A stretch of DNA of 64,000 nt from Pseudomonas persica (GTDB lineage Bacteria > Pseudomonadota > Gammaproteobacteria > Pseudomonadales > Pseudomonadaceae): the NCBI RefSeq assembly GCF_900291015.1, contig NZ_OLKL01000008.1, positions 79,089 through 143,088 on the forward strand. Direction: 5' to 3'. The notes beneath the pieces are model-generated. The model was not told where the DNA came from. It saw nothing but the letters and a program-made list of their open reading frames with translations, and made no database searches. The first letter of the stretch is position 1; every line of letters starts with the position of its first letter. Below are positions 47,546 through 55,971 of this stretch, one piece after another. Position numbers and translations under genes: made by a program.

Positions 47546-47647
47546 CCGGCCTCTTCGCGGCTAAAGCCGCTCCCACAGGGACGGCACAATCCTGCAGTCC
47601 GGTGGAGTACCTGTGGGAGCGGCTTTAGCCGCGAAGAGGCCGGCACA
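47546..47647. repeat. REP pair, GGCTTTAGCCGCG subtype
   Basis: Facing units at 47549-47580 and 47611-47645 with core GCGGCTTTAGCCGCGAAGAGG, between the diguanylate cyclase stop and the chemoreceptor promoter. This core differs from the GGGTTTACCC type found elsewhere. Confidence 0.85.
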
Positions 47648-47660
47648 GGCAAAACCTGAC

Positions 47661-49019
47661 TCAGGGCTCCACACGCACCACGCAATTACGCCCGGCATGC
47701 TTGGCCCGGTACAGCGCCTCGTCCGCCGCACTGGCCATGGTCAGTGCATCCAGCCCCTCATCCAGCTGCACCACCCCGGCACTGAAGGTGCACTGCAAGT
47801 CCCGAGGCTGCGCCGGGTAGATAATCTCGGCAAAGCGCTGGCGGATGTCGTCCAGCACCTTGTGCGCCGCGTCCAGCGCGGTATTGGGCATGACAATGGC
47901 GAACTCTTCACCACCATAACGGCCAATGAAGTCGGTCTTGCGCAAGCGCTGCTTGAGAAACAGCGCCAGGCTCTTGATCACTCGGTCGCCCATGGGGTGG
48001 CCGTGGCGGTCGTTGATCTTCTTGAAGTGGTCGATGTCGAGCATGGCAAAGCTCAACGGCTGCTGTTCACGACGGGCGCGGAAGCTGCAGTCTTCCAGCA
48101 GTTGCAGGATGTGGGTGTGGTTGTACAACCCGGTCAGGCTGTCGCGCACCATGCGCGCCTTCAGGTGCCGGGCACGGGCGGCGCGGTTGCGCACGGTAGT
48201 GATCAGGTGGCGTGAGCGAAACGGTTTGGTCAGGAAGTCATCACCGCCTTCGCTCATGGCATCCAGTTGCTTGTCCAGGTCGTCCTCGGCGGACAGGTAG
48301 ATGATCGGCACGCTCACATAACGGTCGCTGTGGCGGATCACCTTGGCCAGCTCCGGGCCGGTGCAGGCCGGCATGTACAGGTCGAGGATGATCAGGTCGG
48401 GCTGGAAGTCTGCCAGCTCGGCCATGGTGCGGATCGGGTCGGTCAGGCTGCGGGTGAGCATGCCGGCGCTGGCTAGCACGCGCTCGGTGTACAGGGCCTG
48501 GGTGCGCGAGTCGTCGATGATCAGCACGCGCAACGGGTCGTGCTGGGTGGCATTGGTCAGCAGTTCGACCTTTTCCAGCAGGCTGGAGGCTTCCAGGGTG
48601 CCGGTGAGAAAGTCCTGGCCGCCGGCGCGCACGGCGGCCAGGCGCGTCGGGGTGTCGGTTTCGTGGTGGCTGAAGAACAGTAGCGGTATATGTCGGGCCA
48701 GCCCCTGCTGCACCTGGGCAGCCAGCCGCAGGCCCTGGCCGGCGCCGCTGAAGTCGACATCCATGATAATCGCCGAAGGCGGGTATTCGTCGATCGAGGC
48801 GTGAAACGCCGCGGCGTTGGCCAGCGCCTGCACCTCCAGGCCAAAGAACTCCAGTTGCTGGGCCAGGCGCTGGGCACGCTCGTGGTCCTGCAGCAGGATG
48901 TACACCGGCTTGCGCAGGGGCGGCAGCAGCACCTGGTCGAGCGGATCGTCCTTGCGCAGGCCGCTACGCGTCAGCTGTTGGACGGGGCACTGCGGGCTCG
49001 GCTCGACTGCTTGGCTCAT
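47661..49019 (-). CDS. Diguanylate cyclase with two receiver domains (PleD-like)
   Basis: 452-aa response regulator making c-di-GMP. The first receiver (about 35-150) keeps the phospho-acceptor region IIMDVDFSG but lacks the usual acidic pair (reads LLQDHE), so it may be degenerate. The second (about 165-285) is canonical: RVLIIDDSRTQ, LIILDLYMPACTGPEL, YLSAED, and KPF. The GGDEF domain has DIDHFKKINDRHGHPMGD, active site YGGEEF near 368, and an RKTD inhibitory site (RxxD five residues before GGEEF), so product feedback is likely. No EAL or membrane part. Confidence 0.93.
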   Translation of the reverse strand: MSQAVEPSPQCPVQQLTRSGLRKDDPLDQVLLPPLRKPVYILLQDHERAQRLAQQLEFFGLEVQALANAAAFHASIDEYPPSAIIMDVDFSGAGQGLRLAAQVQQGLARHIPLLFFSHHETDTPTRLAAVRAGGQDFLTGTLEASSLLEKVELLTNATQHDPLRVLIIDDSRTQALYTERVLASAGMLTRSLTDPIRTMAELADFQPDLIILDLYMPACTGPELAKVIRHSDRYVSVPIIYLSAEDDLDKQLDAMSEGGDDFLTKPFRSRHLITTVRNRAARARHLKARMVRDSLTGLYNHTHILQLLEDCSFRARREQQPLSFAMLDIDHFKKINDRHGHPMGDRVIKSLALFLKQRLRKTDFIGRYGGEEFAIVMPNTALDAAHKVLDDIRQRFAEIIYPAQPRDLQCTFSAGVVQLDEGLDALTMASAADEALYRAKHAGRNCVVRVEP

Positions 49020-49267
49020 GTCCTGGCTACTTGTAGGTTGGGATGTGCAGGGGCAATGATGGCTCTATGCTAGCAGCTCTTTTCACCTGCGTGAGTGCCG
49101 TGCATCAACAAAGCGGCTGGAACGAATATTCAGTTGCCGACCGATTGGTCGCTTATGCGTAAGGCGGTGTCTGCTTTATAGTGCTGTCACGTGGGCTTGC
49201 CGTGGCACCCTGGCGCAGGCCTGTGGTCCAAGCCCCTGAACCGTCGTGACTGATTAAGGACAAAGCC

Positions 49268-50335
49268 ATGCTGGACTGGAAAAACCGCGAGGCCAAAGCC
49301 GAGCCCCGCGAGCGTGTCGACGGCCGTGGCGCGGCCGCCCGTAGCTACCTTGGCGGCCTCTGGAGCCGTGCCCTGGGGACCCTGATCGGGTTGTACCTGC
49401 TGGTGTGTATCGGCCTGGGCTGGTACTGGAGCCAGGAGCCGGAGCTGTTCCCGGTGCAGCAGAACGCCCAGGCCGCCGCCGAGCGCACAGGCCAGCAGAT
49501 GGTGGTGGGCTACACCACCATCGAAACCCTCAAGACTGTGGCTGGTACCTTGCTGAACAAGCCGGGTGGCTACATTTCCAACGACCGTTTCCCGCCAGGG
49601 CTGTGGATGGACAACATGCCGAGCTGGGAATATGGCGTGCTGGTTCAGGTGCGCGACCTGTCCCGTGCCCTGCGCAAGGACTTCGCCCGTTCGCAGTCGC
49701 AGTCTACCGAAGACGCCGACCTGGCCAAGGCCGAGCCGCGCTTCAACTTCGACAACAAGAGCTGGATCCTGCCATCGAGCGAGTCGGAGTTCGAAGAGGG
49801 CATCAAGTCGCTGACCCGCTACCAGACCCGTCTGGCTGCCGGCGACAAGGGCGCGATCTTCTACACCCGTGCCGACAACCTGAACAACTGGCTGGGTGAC
49901 GTGGCCACCCGCCTGGGCTCGCTGTCGCAGCGCCTGTCGGCCAGCGTTGGCCGGGTCAAGCTCAACACTACGCTGAAGACCGAGTCGGTGGTCGCCGGCC
50001 AGGCGCCGCAGGTGGATGAGGAGCTGGTGGAAACCCCATGGCTGCAGATTGACAACGTGTTCTACGAAGCCCGTGGTCAGGCCTGGGCACTGTCGCACCT
50101 GCTGCGCGCCATCGAGGTGGACTTTGCCGATGTGTTGGCGAAGAAGAACGCCACGGTCAGCGTGCGCCAGATCATCCGTGAGCTGGAAGCCTCGCAAGAA
50201 GCCCTGTGGAGCCCGATGGTGCTCAACGGCAGTGGCTTTGGCATGTGGGCCAACCACTCGCTGGTCATGGCCAACTACATTTCCCGGGCCAACGCCGCAG
50301 TAATCGACCTGCGCCAGTTGCTGTCGCAAGGTTGA
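49268..50335 (+). CDS. DUF2333 family protein
   Basis: 355-aa product, MLDWKNREAKAEPRERVDGR onward, with one hydrophobic helix near residues 36-54 (RALGTLIGLYLLVCIGLGWYW) and the rest predicted outside the cytosol. I recognise this as the DUF2333 family, common in Pseudomonas; its role is unknown. Conserved features include the GWYWSQEPELF segment right after the helix and PPGLWMDNMPSWEYGVL. The stop overlaps the first possible ATG of the NUDIX gene (TGATG), so the two genes are probably an operon. Confidence 0.82.
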   Translation: MLDWKNREAKAEPRERVDGRGAAARSYLGGLWSRALGTLIGLYLLVCIGLGWYWSQEPELFPVQQNAQAAAERTGQQMVVGYTTIETLKTVAGTLLNKPGGYISNDRFPPGLWMDNMPSWEYGVLVQVRDLSRALRKDFARSQSQSTEDADLAKAEPRFNFDNKSWILPSSESEFEEGIKSLTRYQTRLAAGDKGAIFYTRADNLNNWLGDVATRLGSLSQRLSASVGRVKLNTTLKTESVVAGQAPQVDEELVETPWLQIDNVFYEARGQAWALSHLLRAIEVDFADVLAKKNATVSVRQIIRELEASQEALWSPMVLNGSGFGMWANHSLVMANYISRANAAVIDLRQLLSQG

Positions 50336-50874
50336 TGATGGCTATCAGCCCAAACGAGGCCGCCCACCGGGCGGCTTCCGACCGCGAGCTGGTCACCTGG
50401 GTGGACGAAGCCGACCAGGTGCTGGGGGCCTTGCCCCGCGCCGAACTGCGCGAGCGCGGCCTGATCGGGCGTTGCACGTTCATTTTGCTGTTCAACAGTG
50501 CCGGTGAGCTGTGCGTGCACCGGCGTACCCTGAGCAAGGCGCTGTATCCGGGGTACTGGGATGTGGCGGCGGGTGGCATGGTGGCGGCCGGGGAGGCGTA
50601 TGCCGACTCGGCAGCGCGTGAGCTGGCCGAGGAGCTGGGGATCGATGACGTCGAGTTGCGCTTTCACGAGCGGTTCTACTTTGACCAGCCCGACAACCGG
50701 TTGTGGTGTGCGGTGTATTCGGCGGTTTCCGATGCGCCGTTGCAGTTACAGCCGGAGGAGGTGATCGAGGCGCGCTTCATTGGCCTGGAGCAGGCTGAGC
50801 AAGAAAGCCTGACGAAGCCGTATTGCCCGGACTCGTTGGCGGCGTTGCAGCGCTATAAAGCCAGCCTCAAATAG
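50335..50874 (+). CDS. NUDIX hydrolase
   Basis: 179-aa pyrophosphohydrolase with a complete Nudix box: GGMVAAGEAYADSAAREL followed by AEELGI (G-x5-E-x7-REL-x-EE-x-GI). The upstream part RGLIGRCTFILLFNSAGELCVHRRTLSKALYPGYWDVAAGG resembles the isopentenyl-diphosphate isomerase/YfcD subgroup of Nudix proteins. The exact substrate is unknown. Two adjacent in-frame ATG codons (50335 and 50338); I give the first, which overlaps the DUF2333 stop. Confidence 0.88.
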   Translation: MMAISPNEAAHRAASDRELVTWVDEADQVLGALPRAELRERGLIGRCTFILLFNSAGELCVHRRTLSKALYPGYWDVAAGGMVAAGEAYADSAARELAEELGIDDVELRFHERFYFDQPDNRLWCAVYSAVSDAPLQLQPEEVIEARFIGLEQAEQESLTKPYCPDSLAALQRYKASLK

Positions 50875-50887
50875 ATGCGTGGGCCAT

Positions 50888-50987
50888 GCCGGCCCCTTCG
50901 CGGGTAAACCCGCTCCCACAGGGATTTCACTGGCCGTGAAACCTGCGCAGTACCTGTGGGAGCGGGTTTACCCGCGAAGGGGTCGCA
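50888..50987. repeat. REP pair downstream of NUDIX gene
   Basis: Facing units of the GGGTTTACCCGCGAAGGGG type at 50890-50921 and 50953-50985. This is the last REP of this type before the RAYT region. Confidence 0.85.
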
Positions 50988-51162
50988 AAACTTTCGCAAA
51001 ATGCCGCAATCCAGTACTTAGCAACAGCCGGATTTATCGTTAAACTGCGCGCCCTTTTCGGGCTGCCGCAGGTCTTGCGGCAGTAGCGCCGCCCCTGCCA
51101 GAGTGGGGCTTCGCGGTCGGCTCCCGCCGACCAGTTTTTGTCCTCAGCACAGAGGAACAAAA

Positions 51163-51534
51163 GTGGCCAAGAAAGCTTCTTCCTTCGCCGCCCTTGGCGG
51201 TCTCGTTTACTCCACCGACACTGGTCGGCACTGCCCCGACTGTGGCCAGCCGGTGGATGCCTGTACCTGCAAGCAGCAAACCATTCCCGAAGGCGATGGC
51301 ATTGCCCGTGTGCGCCGCGAAAGCAAGGGGCGCGGTGGCAAGACCGTGACCACCGTCACTGGCGTGCCGCTGCCGCTCGACCAGCTCAAGGCGCTGGCCA
51401 CTACCCTCAAGCGCCGCTGCGGTACTGGTGGCGCCCTGAAGGATGGGGTCATCGAAATCCAGGGCGACCATGTCGAACTGCTGATCGGTGAGCTGACCAG
51501 GCAGGGCTTCAAGGCGAAAAAATCCGGCGGCTGA
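51163..51534 (+). CDS. yciH: SUI1/YciH-type translation factor
   Basis: 123-aa homologue of eukaryotic initiation factor 1. Cysteine cluster RHCPDCGQPVDACTCKQQ near the N-terminus, then the SUI1 fold: VRRESKGRGGKTVTTVTGVPLPLDQLKALATTLKRRCGTGGALKDGVIEIQGDH and the C-terminal LLIGELTRQGFKAKKSGG. The start is a GTG at 51163 with GAGGAAC upstream, giving the family N-terminus (AKKASSFAALGGLVYSTDTG). An upstream ATG frame has no support. In E. coli YciH affects start-site fidelity under stress. Confidence 0.93.
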   Translation: MAKKASSFAALGGLVYSTDTGRHCPDCGQPVDACTCKQQTIPEGDGIARVRRESKGRGGKTVTTVTGVPLPLDQLKALATTLKRRCGTGGALKDGVIEIQGDHVELLIGELTRQGFKAKKSGG

Positions 51535-51685
51535 TGCGGGCACGCGATTTTTTGCCCAGTGCTTTCTAAACTCGTTGCCGTGACCAGGGTCTACTCCAGG
51601 CACGGACGAATCGTCATCTTTGGCTTTTACACTGCGCCCGCCTCCTTGCGGGGCAGTGTCTTCGACTTATCTATAGGGGACTTGA

Positions 51686-53599
51686 ATGTCCGTACGACGC
51701 ACACGCAAAGACGATGGTAGCCAATGGACCGTGGCCGACAGCCGCAGTGTTTATGGTATCCGCCATTGGGGCGCTGGTTATTTCGCCATCAATGAAGCCG
51801 GGCGCGTCGAAGTGCGCCCCAACGGCCCGAAAAGCGCACCGATCGACCTGTTCGAACAGGTCGACGAACTGCGCCAGAGCGGCCTGTCGCTGCCATTGCT
51901 GGTGCGCTTCCCCGACATTCTGCAGGACCGCGTGCGTCAACTGACTGGCGCCTTCGACGCCAACATCGCGCGCCTGGAATACCAGAGCAAGTACACCGCG
52001 CTGTACCCGATCAAGGTCAACCAGCAGGAAGCGGTGGTGGAAAACATCATCGCCACGCAGAACGTCTCCATTGGCCTGGAAGCCGGTTCCAAGCCTGAGC
52101 TGCTGGCAGTGCTGGCGCTGGCGCCGAAAGGCGGCACCATCGTCTGCAACGGCTACAAGGACCGTGAGTTCATCCGCCTGGCACTGATGGGCCAGAAGCT
52201 CGGCCACAACGTGTTCATCGTCATCGAGAAAGAGTCGGAAGTGGCCCTGGTGATCGACGAAGCCGCCGAGCTCAAGGTCAAGCCGCAGGTCGGCCTGCGC
52301 GTGCGCCTGTCGTCGCTGGCCTCGAGCAAGTGGGCCGACACCGGTGGCGAGAAGTCCAAGTTCGGCTTGTCCGCCGCCCAGCTGATCTCGGTGGTGCAAC
52401 GCTTCCGCGATGCCGGCCTGGACCAGGGCATTCGCCTGCTGCACTTCCACATGGGCTCGCAGATTGCCAACCTGGCCGACTACCAGCACGGCTTCAAGGA
52501 AGCCATCCGTTACTACGGTGAGCTGCGTGCGCTGGGCCTGCCGGTCGACCACATCGACGTTGGCGGTGGCCTGGGCGTGGACTACGACGGTACCCACTCG
52601 CGCAATGCCAGCTCGATCAACTACGACATGGACGACTACGCCGGCGTGGTGGTGGGCATGCTCAAGGAATTCTGCGACGCGCAGGGCCTGCCGCACCCGC
52701 ACATCTTCTCCGAGAGCGGCCGTTCGCTGACCGCGCACCACGCCATGCTGGTGATCCAGGTGACCGACGTCGAGAAGCACAACGACGAGGTGCCGACCAT
52801 CGAGAACAAGGAAGCCCTGCCCGAGACCGTGCAGTGGCTGGTCGACCTGCTCGGCCCGACCGACATCGAGATGGTCACCGAGACCTACTGGCGCGCTACC
52901 CACTACCTGGGTGACGTGGCTGCGCAGTATGCCGATGGCAAGATCAGCCTGGCCGAGAAGGCCCTGGCCGAACAGTGCTACTTCGCCGTATGCCGCCGCC
53001 TGCACAACTCGCTGAAAGCCCGCCAGCGTTCGCACCGTCAGGTGCTGGACGAGCTGAACGACAAGCTGGCCGACAAGTACATCTGCAACTTCTCGGTGTT
53101 CCAGAGCCTGCCGGATACCTGGGCCATCGGCCAGGTACTGCCGATCATTCCGCTGCACCGCCTGGACGAAGAGCCGATGCGTCGTGCCGTGCTGCAGGAC
53201 CTGACCTGCGACTCCGACGGCAAGATCAACCAGTACGTCGACGAGCAGAGCATCGAGACCAGCATGCCAGTGCATGCGGTGAAGGAAGGCGAGGACTACC
53301 TGCTGGGCGTGTTCCTGGTCGGTGCCTACCAGGAGATCCTCGGTGACATGCACAACCTGTTCGGTGACACCGACTCGGTGAACATCTACCAGAACGCCGA
53401 CGGTAGCGTGTATCACGCCGGGATCGAAACCCACGACACCATCGAGGACATGCTGCGCTACGTGCACCTGTCGCCGGAGGAGTTGATGACCCACTACCGT
53501 GACAAGGTGGCCAGCGCCAAGATCACTGCGCGTGAACGCACCCAGTACCTGGATGCCTTGCGCCTTGGGTTGACCCGGTCTTCGTACCTGTCGTCGTAA
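51686..53599 (+). CDS. speA: Biosynthetic arginine decarboxylase
   Basis: PLP enzyme of alanine-racemase fold (fold III) converting arginine to agmatine, leading to putrescine. 637 aa, near the E. coli length. Motifs: [15 protein letters not shown] (PLP lysine K in YPIKVN), [48 protein letters not shown] (phosphate-binding Gly-rich loop), and [12 protein letters not shown] with [19 protein letters not shown]. Preceded by a 150-nt leader from the SUI1 gene containing a cactgc/gcagtg hairpin just before a good SD. Confidence 0.96.
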   Translation: MSVRRTRKDDGSQWTVADSRSVYGIRHWGAGYFAINEAGRVEVRPNGPKSAPIDLFEQVDELRQSGLSLPLLVRFPDILQDRVRQLTGAFDANIARLEYQSKYTALYPIKVNQQEAVVENIIATQNVSIGLEAGSKPELLAVLALAPKGGTIVCNGYKDREFIRLALMGQKLGHNVFIVIEKESEVALVIDEAAELKVKPQVGLRVRLSSLASSKWADTGGEKSKFGLSAAQLISVVQRFRDAGLDQGIRLLHFHMGSQIANLADYQHGFKEAIRYYGELRALGLPVDHIDVGGGLGVDYDGTHSRNASSINYDMDDYAGVVVGMLKEFCDAQGLPHPHIFSESGRSLTAHHAMLVIQVTDVEKHNDEVPTIENKEALPETVQWLVDLLGPTDIEMVTETYWRATHYLGDVAAQYADGKISLAEKALAEQCYFAVCRRLHNSLKARQRSHRQVLDELNDKLADKYICNFSVFQSLPDTWAIGQVLPIIPLHRLDEEPMRRAVLQDLTCDSDGKINQYVDEQSIETSMPVHAVKEGEDYLLGVFLVGAYQEILGDMHNLFGDTDSVNIYQNADGSVYHAGIETHDTIEDMLRYVHLSPEELMTHYRDKVASAKITARERTQYLDALRLGLTRSSYLSS

Positions 53600-53640
53600 C
53601 CCCCGGGCCGCTCCCGCAAAAGCTGCATGGCTTGTTTTTT

Positions 53641-53684
53641 GTGGGAGCGGCCTTGCGTCGCGATATGAGGGCGAAACCCTCACT
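53641..53684. repeat. REP, GGCCTTGCGTCGCGA subtype, left of RAYT
   Basis: A single unit, GTGGGAGCGGCCTTGCGTCG at 53641-53660 and on, followed by gagggcgaaaccctc. The core GCGGCCTTGCGTCGC differs from the GGGTTTACCCGC type found before 51 kb. Confidence 0.85.
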
Positions 53685-53767
53685 GGCGTCACACCCGGTA
53701 AAAATCCTGTCCGTGCCCGTCACACCAGCGCCGCTACCTTTGAATGCAATGTTCAAAGGAGGACGAC

Positions 53768-54223
53768 ATGGAAGGTCCGCGCTCCCATCGTTTACGCAAC
53801 GGTCGGGTGTCCGAGCCCGGGCGCCTTTACCTGCTCACCACGACCACTCGCAACCGAATACCGTTGTTCAAAGACTTCTTGTTCGCCAGAACAGTTATCC
53901 GGCAATTGCGGCTCAGCGAAGAGCGCAAGGCTTGTCGATCTCTGGCGTGGGTCTTGATGCCGGATCATCTTCACTGGCTTGTTGAGCTTGGGCCGTCGAG
54001 CCTGGGTAGGCTGATGTGCGAGTTCAAGTCCAGAAGCAGTTGTGCGCTGTACAAGGTCGGGGCTGACAGGCGGCATGTCTGGCAGACCAGCTTTCATGAC
54101 CGGGCTTTGCGCCGCGAGGAGGATGTGAGGACAGTTGCGCGCTACATCATCGCCAATCCCATTCGGGCTGGTCTGGTGTGTCGGGCTGGTGATTATCCAC
54201 ATTGGGATTGTGTGTGGCTGTGA
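53768..54223 (+). CDS. REP-associated tyrosine transposase (RAYT)
   Basis: 151-aa relative of IS200/IS605 TnpA, a Y1 HUH nuclease thought to cut and spread REP sequences. Active-site pieces: RLYLLTTTTRNRIPLF (N-terminal strand), the HUH motif as MPDHLHWLVEL, and the catalytic tyrosine in VARYIIANPIRAGLV. GGAGG lies 5 nt before the ATG at 53768. The gene is flanked on both sides by REP units of the GGCCTTGCGTCGCGA type, the usual REPtron layout. Confidence 0.93.
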   Translation: MEGPRSHRLRNGRVSEPGRLYLLTTTTRNRIPLFKDFLFARTVIRQLRLSEERKACRSLAWVLMPDHLHWLVELGPSSLGRLMCEFKSRSSCALYKVGADRRHVWQTSFHDRALRREEDVRTVARYIIANPIRAGLVCRAGDYPHWDCVWL

Positions 54224-54232
54224 GTCAGCAGG

Positions 54233-54345
54233 TGAGGGCTTCGCCCTCATTTCGCGACACAAGGCCGCTCCCACATTGATCGGCGTACGCAGGTCTTTTG
54301 TGGGAGCGGCCTTGCGTCGCGATGGGCCGCAAAGCGGCCCCGGCG
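54233..54345. repeat. REP pair right of RAYT
   Basis: Facing units at 54250-54278 and 54297-54320 (core GCGGCCTTGYGTCGCGA), with gagggcttcgccctc on the left and gggccgcaaagcggcccc on the right, ending at the MATE gene stop. With the unit at 53641 it brackets the RAYT gene. Confidence 0.88.
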
Positions 54346-55683
54346 TCACTGAGCCCAAAGCCCTTTTTCCTGCAACCGCCACCCCACCCACCCCAACGTC
54401 ACCGCCCGCAACGCCATGAAGCCGAGGAAGGCCAACCACAATCCATGGTTGCCAAGCCCTCCCATGAGCACTCCCAAGGGCAGCGCAATCACCACCGACA
54501 CCAGCATCGCATTACGCATCTCGCGCGCGCGGGTCGCGCCTATGAACAACCCGTCCAGCAAATAACTCCACACCGCAATCAACGGCAGCAATGCCAGGTA
54601 CGGCAGGTACGGATAAGCCGCTGCCCGCACACTCTCGATGTCTGTCTGCACGTCGATGAACAGGTGCCCACCCAGCAGAAACAGCCCGGCAAACCCTAGG
54701 CTGGTGATCAACGACCAGCCGCAGGCCACCACCAATGACCGGCGCAGGTGGTCGCGATCGCGTGCACCGATGGCATGCCCACAGAGTGCTTCCACGGCAT
54801 GTGCCAGGCCATCCAGGGCATAGGCTGTGAGTAGCAGCCCGTTGAGCAGCAACGCGTTGGCCGCCACTGTAGCTTCGCCCAGGCGTGCGCCCTGCACGGT
54901 GATCAGCAGGAACACCAGTTGCAGGGCCAGACTGCGCAGGAAGATGTCGCGGTTCACCGCCAGCAGTGGCCGCCAGGCCTGCCAGCGCCTTAGCGCCGCC
55001 CACACGATCTGCCCCGGATAGGCGCGCAAGGCCGGGCGGGTCAGGGCTAGGCCGAGCAGGGCAGCGCTCCATTCGGCAATCACCGAGGCCCGCGCCGAAC
55101 CCAGCACACCCCAGTTCAGGCCCAGCACGAACCACAGGTTCAAGGCGATGTTCAGCAGGTTGGTGGTCAGCAGGATGGCCAGCGGTGCCCTGGCGTTCTG
55201 GGTGCCGAGGAACCAGCCGACCAGGGCGTAGCTGGCCAGTGCCGCAGGCAGGCCGAGCAGGCGGGTGTGAAAGAAGTCTTCAGTGGCCTGCTGCAGGGCC
55301 GCACTGGGCTGCATGGCATGCAGCGCCAGCTGGCTGAAGGGCAGGGCCAGCAGGCCGATCAGCAGGGCGAAACCGACCGCCAGCAGCAGCCCTTGCACCA
55401 GCACCTGGCGCAACGCCGCACCGTCGCCACGGCCGGCGGCCTGGGCGGCGAAGCCGGTGGAACCCATGCGCAGGAAACCCATCAGGCCGACCATGAAGGT
55501 GAACAGCGTGGCGCCCACGGCCACGGCACCCAGTTGGTGGGCATGGGGGAGGTGGCCGATGACGGTGCTGTCGACCAGGGCCACCAGCGGCACGGAGATG
55601 TTGGACAGGATCATCGGCGCGGCCAGGGCCCAGACCTTGTGGTGGGTGGGGCGGTGACGCCAGTCGGTGGTCAGTGAGGTCAT
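54346..55683 (-). CDS. MATE-family exporter (DinF-like)
   Basis: 445-aa multidrug and toxin extrusion family protein with about twelve helices. The start MTSLTTDWRHRPTHHKVWALAAPMILSNISVPLVALVDSTVIGHL is the DinF-type N-terminus; LAHAVEALCGHAIGARDRDHLRRSL and GFLRMGSTGFAAQAAG are further family features. DinF-like proteins export oxidants, bile salts or other small molecules by cation antiport. Start ATG at 55681-55683; the longer frame runs through the REP pair upstream. Confidence 0.92.
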   Translation of the reverse strand: MTSLTTDWRHRPTHHKVWALAAPMILSNISVPLVALVDSTVIGHLPHAHQLGAVAVGATLFTFMVGLMGFLRMGSTGFAAQAAGRGDGAALRQVLVQGLLLAVGFALLIGLLALPFSQLALHAMQPSAALQQATEDFFHTRLLGLPAALASYALVGWFLGTQNARAPLAILLTTNLLNIALNLWFVLGLNWGVLGSARASVIAEWSAALLGLALTRPALRAYPGQIVWAALRRWQAWRPLLAVNRDIFLRSLALQLVFLLITVQGARLGEATVAANALLLNGLLLTAYALDGLAHAVEALCGHAIGARDRDHLRRSLVVACGWSLITSLGFAGLFLLGGHLFIDVQTDIESVRAAAYPYLPYLALLPLIAVWSYLLDGLFIGATRAREMRNAMLVSVVIALPLGVLMGGLGNHGLWLAFLGFMALRAVTLGWVGWRLQEKGLWAQ

Positions 55684-55705
55684 CGGGTGTCCCAGGGGAG
55701 TCTTG

Positions 55706-55827
55706 GGGCTGCTGCGCAGCCCTTTCGCGACGCAAGGCCGCTCCCACAGGGATCGTGTAAACCGGAAGCCTGTGCAGTACTTGTGGGAGCGGCCTTGCGT
55801 CGCGAAAGGGGCGCAAAGCGCCCCCGC
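55706..55827. repeat. REP pair, GGCCTTGCGTCGCGA subtype
   Basis: Facing units at 55722-55747 and 55781-55807 with gctgcgcagc and gcgcaaagcgc hairpins outside. Same subtype as those around RAYT, 2 kb away. Confidence 0.88.
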
Positions 55828-55971
55828 TTTTCTAAATAGCCAGCAGTGTACCGGCCAGGCAGCCAATTCGCGCGACCATGGTCACACCTGGCGCGCAACG
55901 CCGGGTACTGCACCCGTCATTGCGCTATAGTTGCTGCCCTCACGTACACGCTGCCAAAGAGTTCCTACTCC

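Noticed and set aside
51671..53692. A 673-codon open frame antisense to speA
   Set aside because: Shadow frame; speA on the plus strand has all its motifs.
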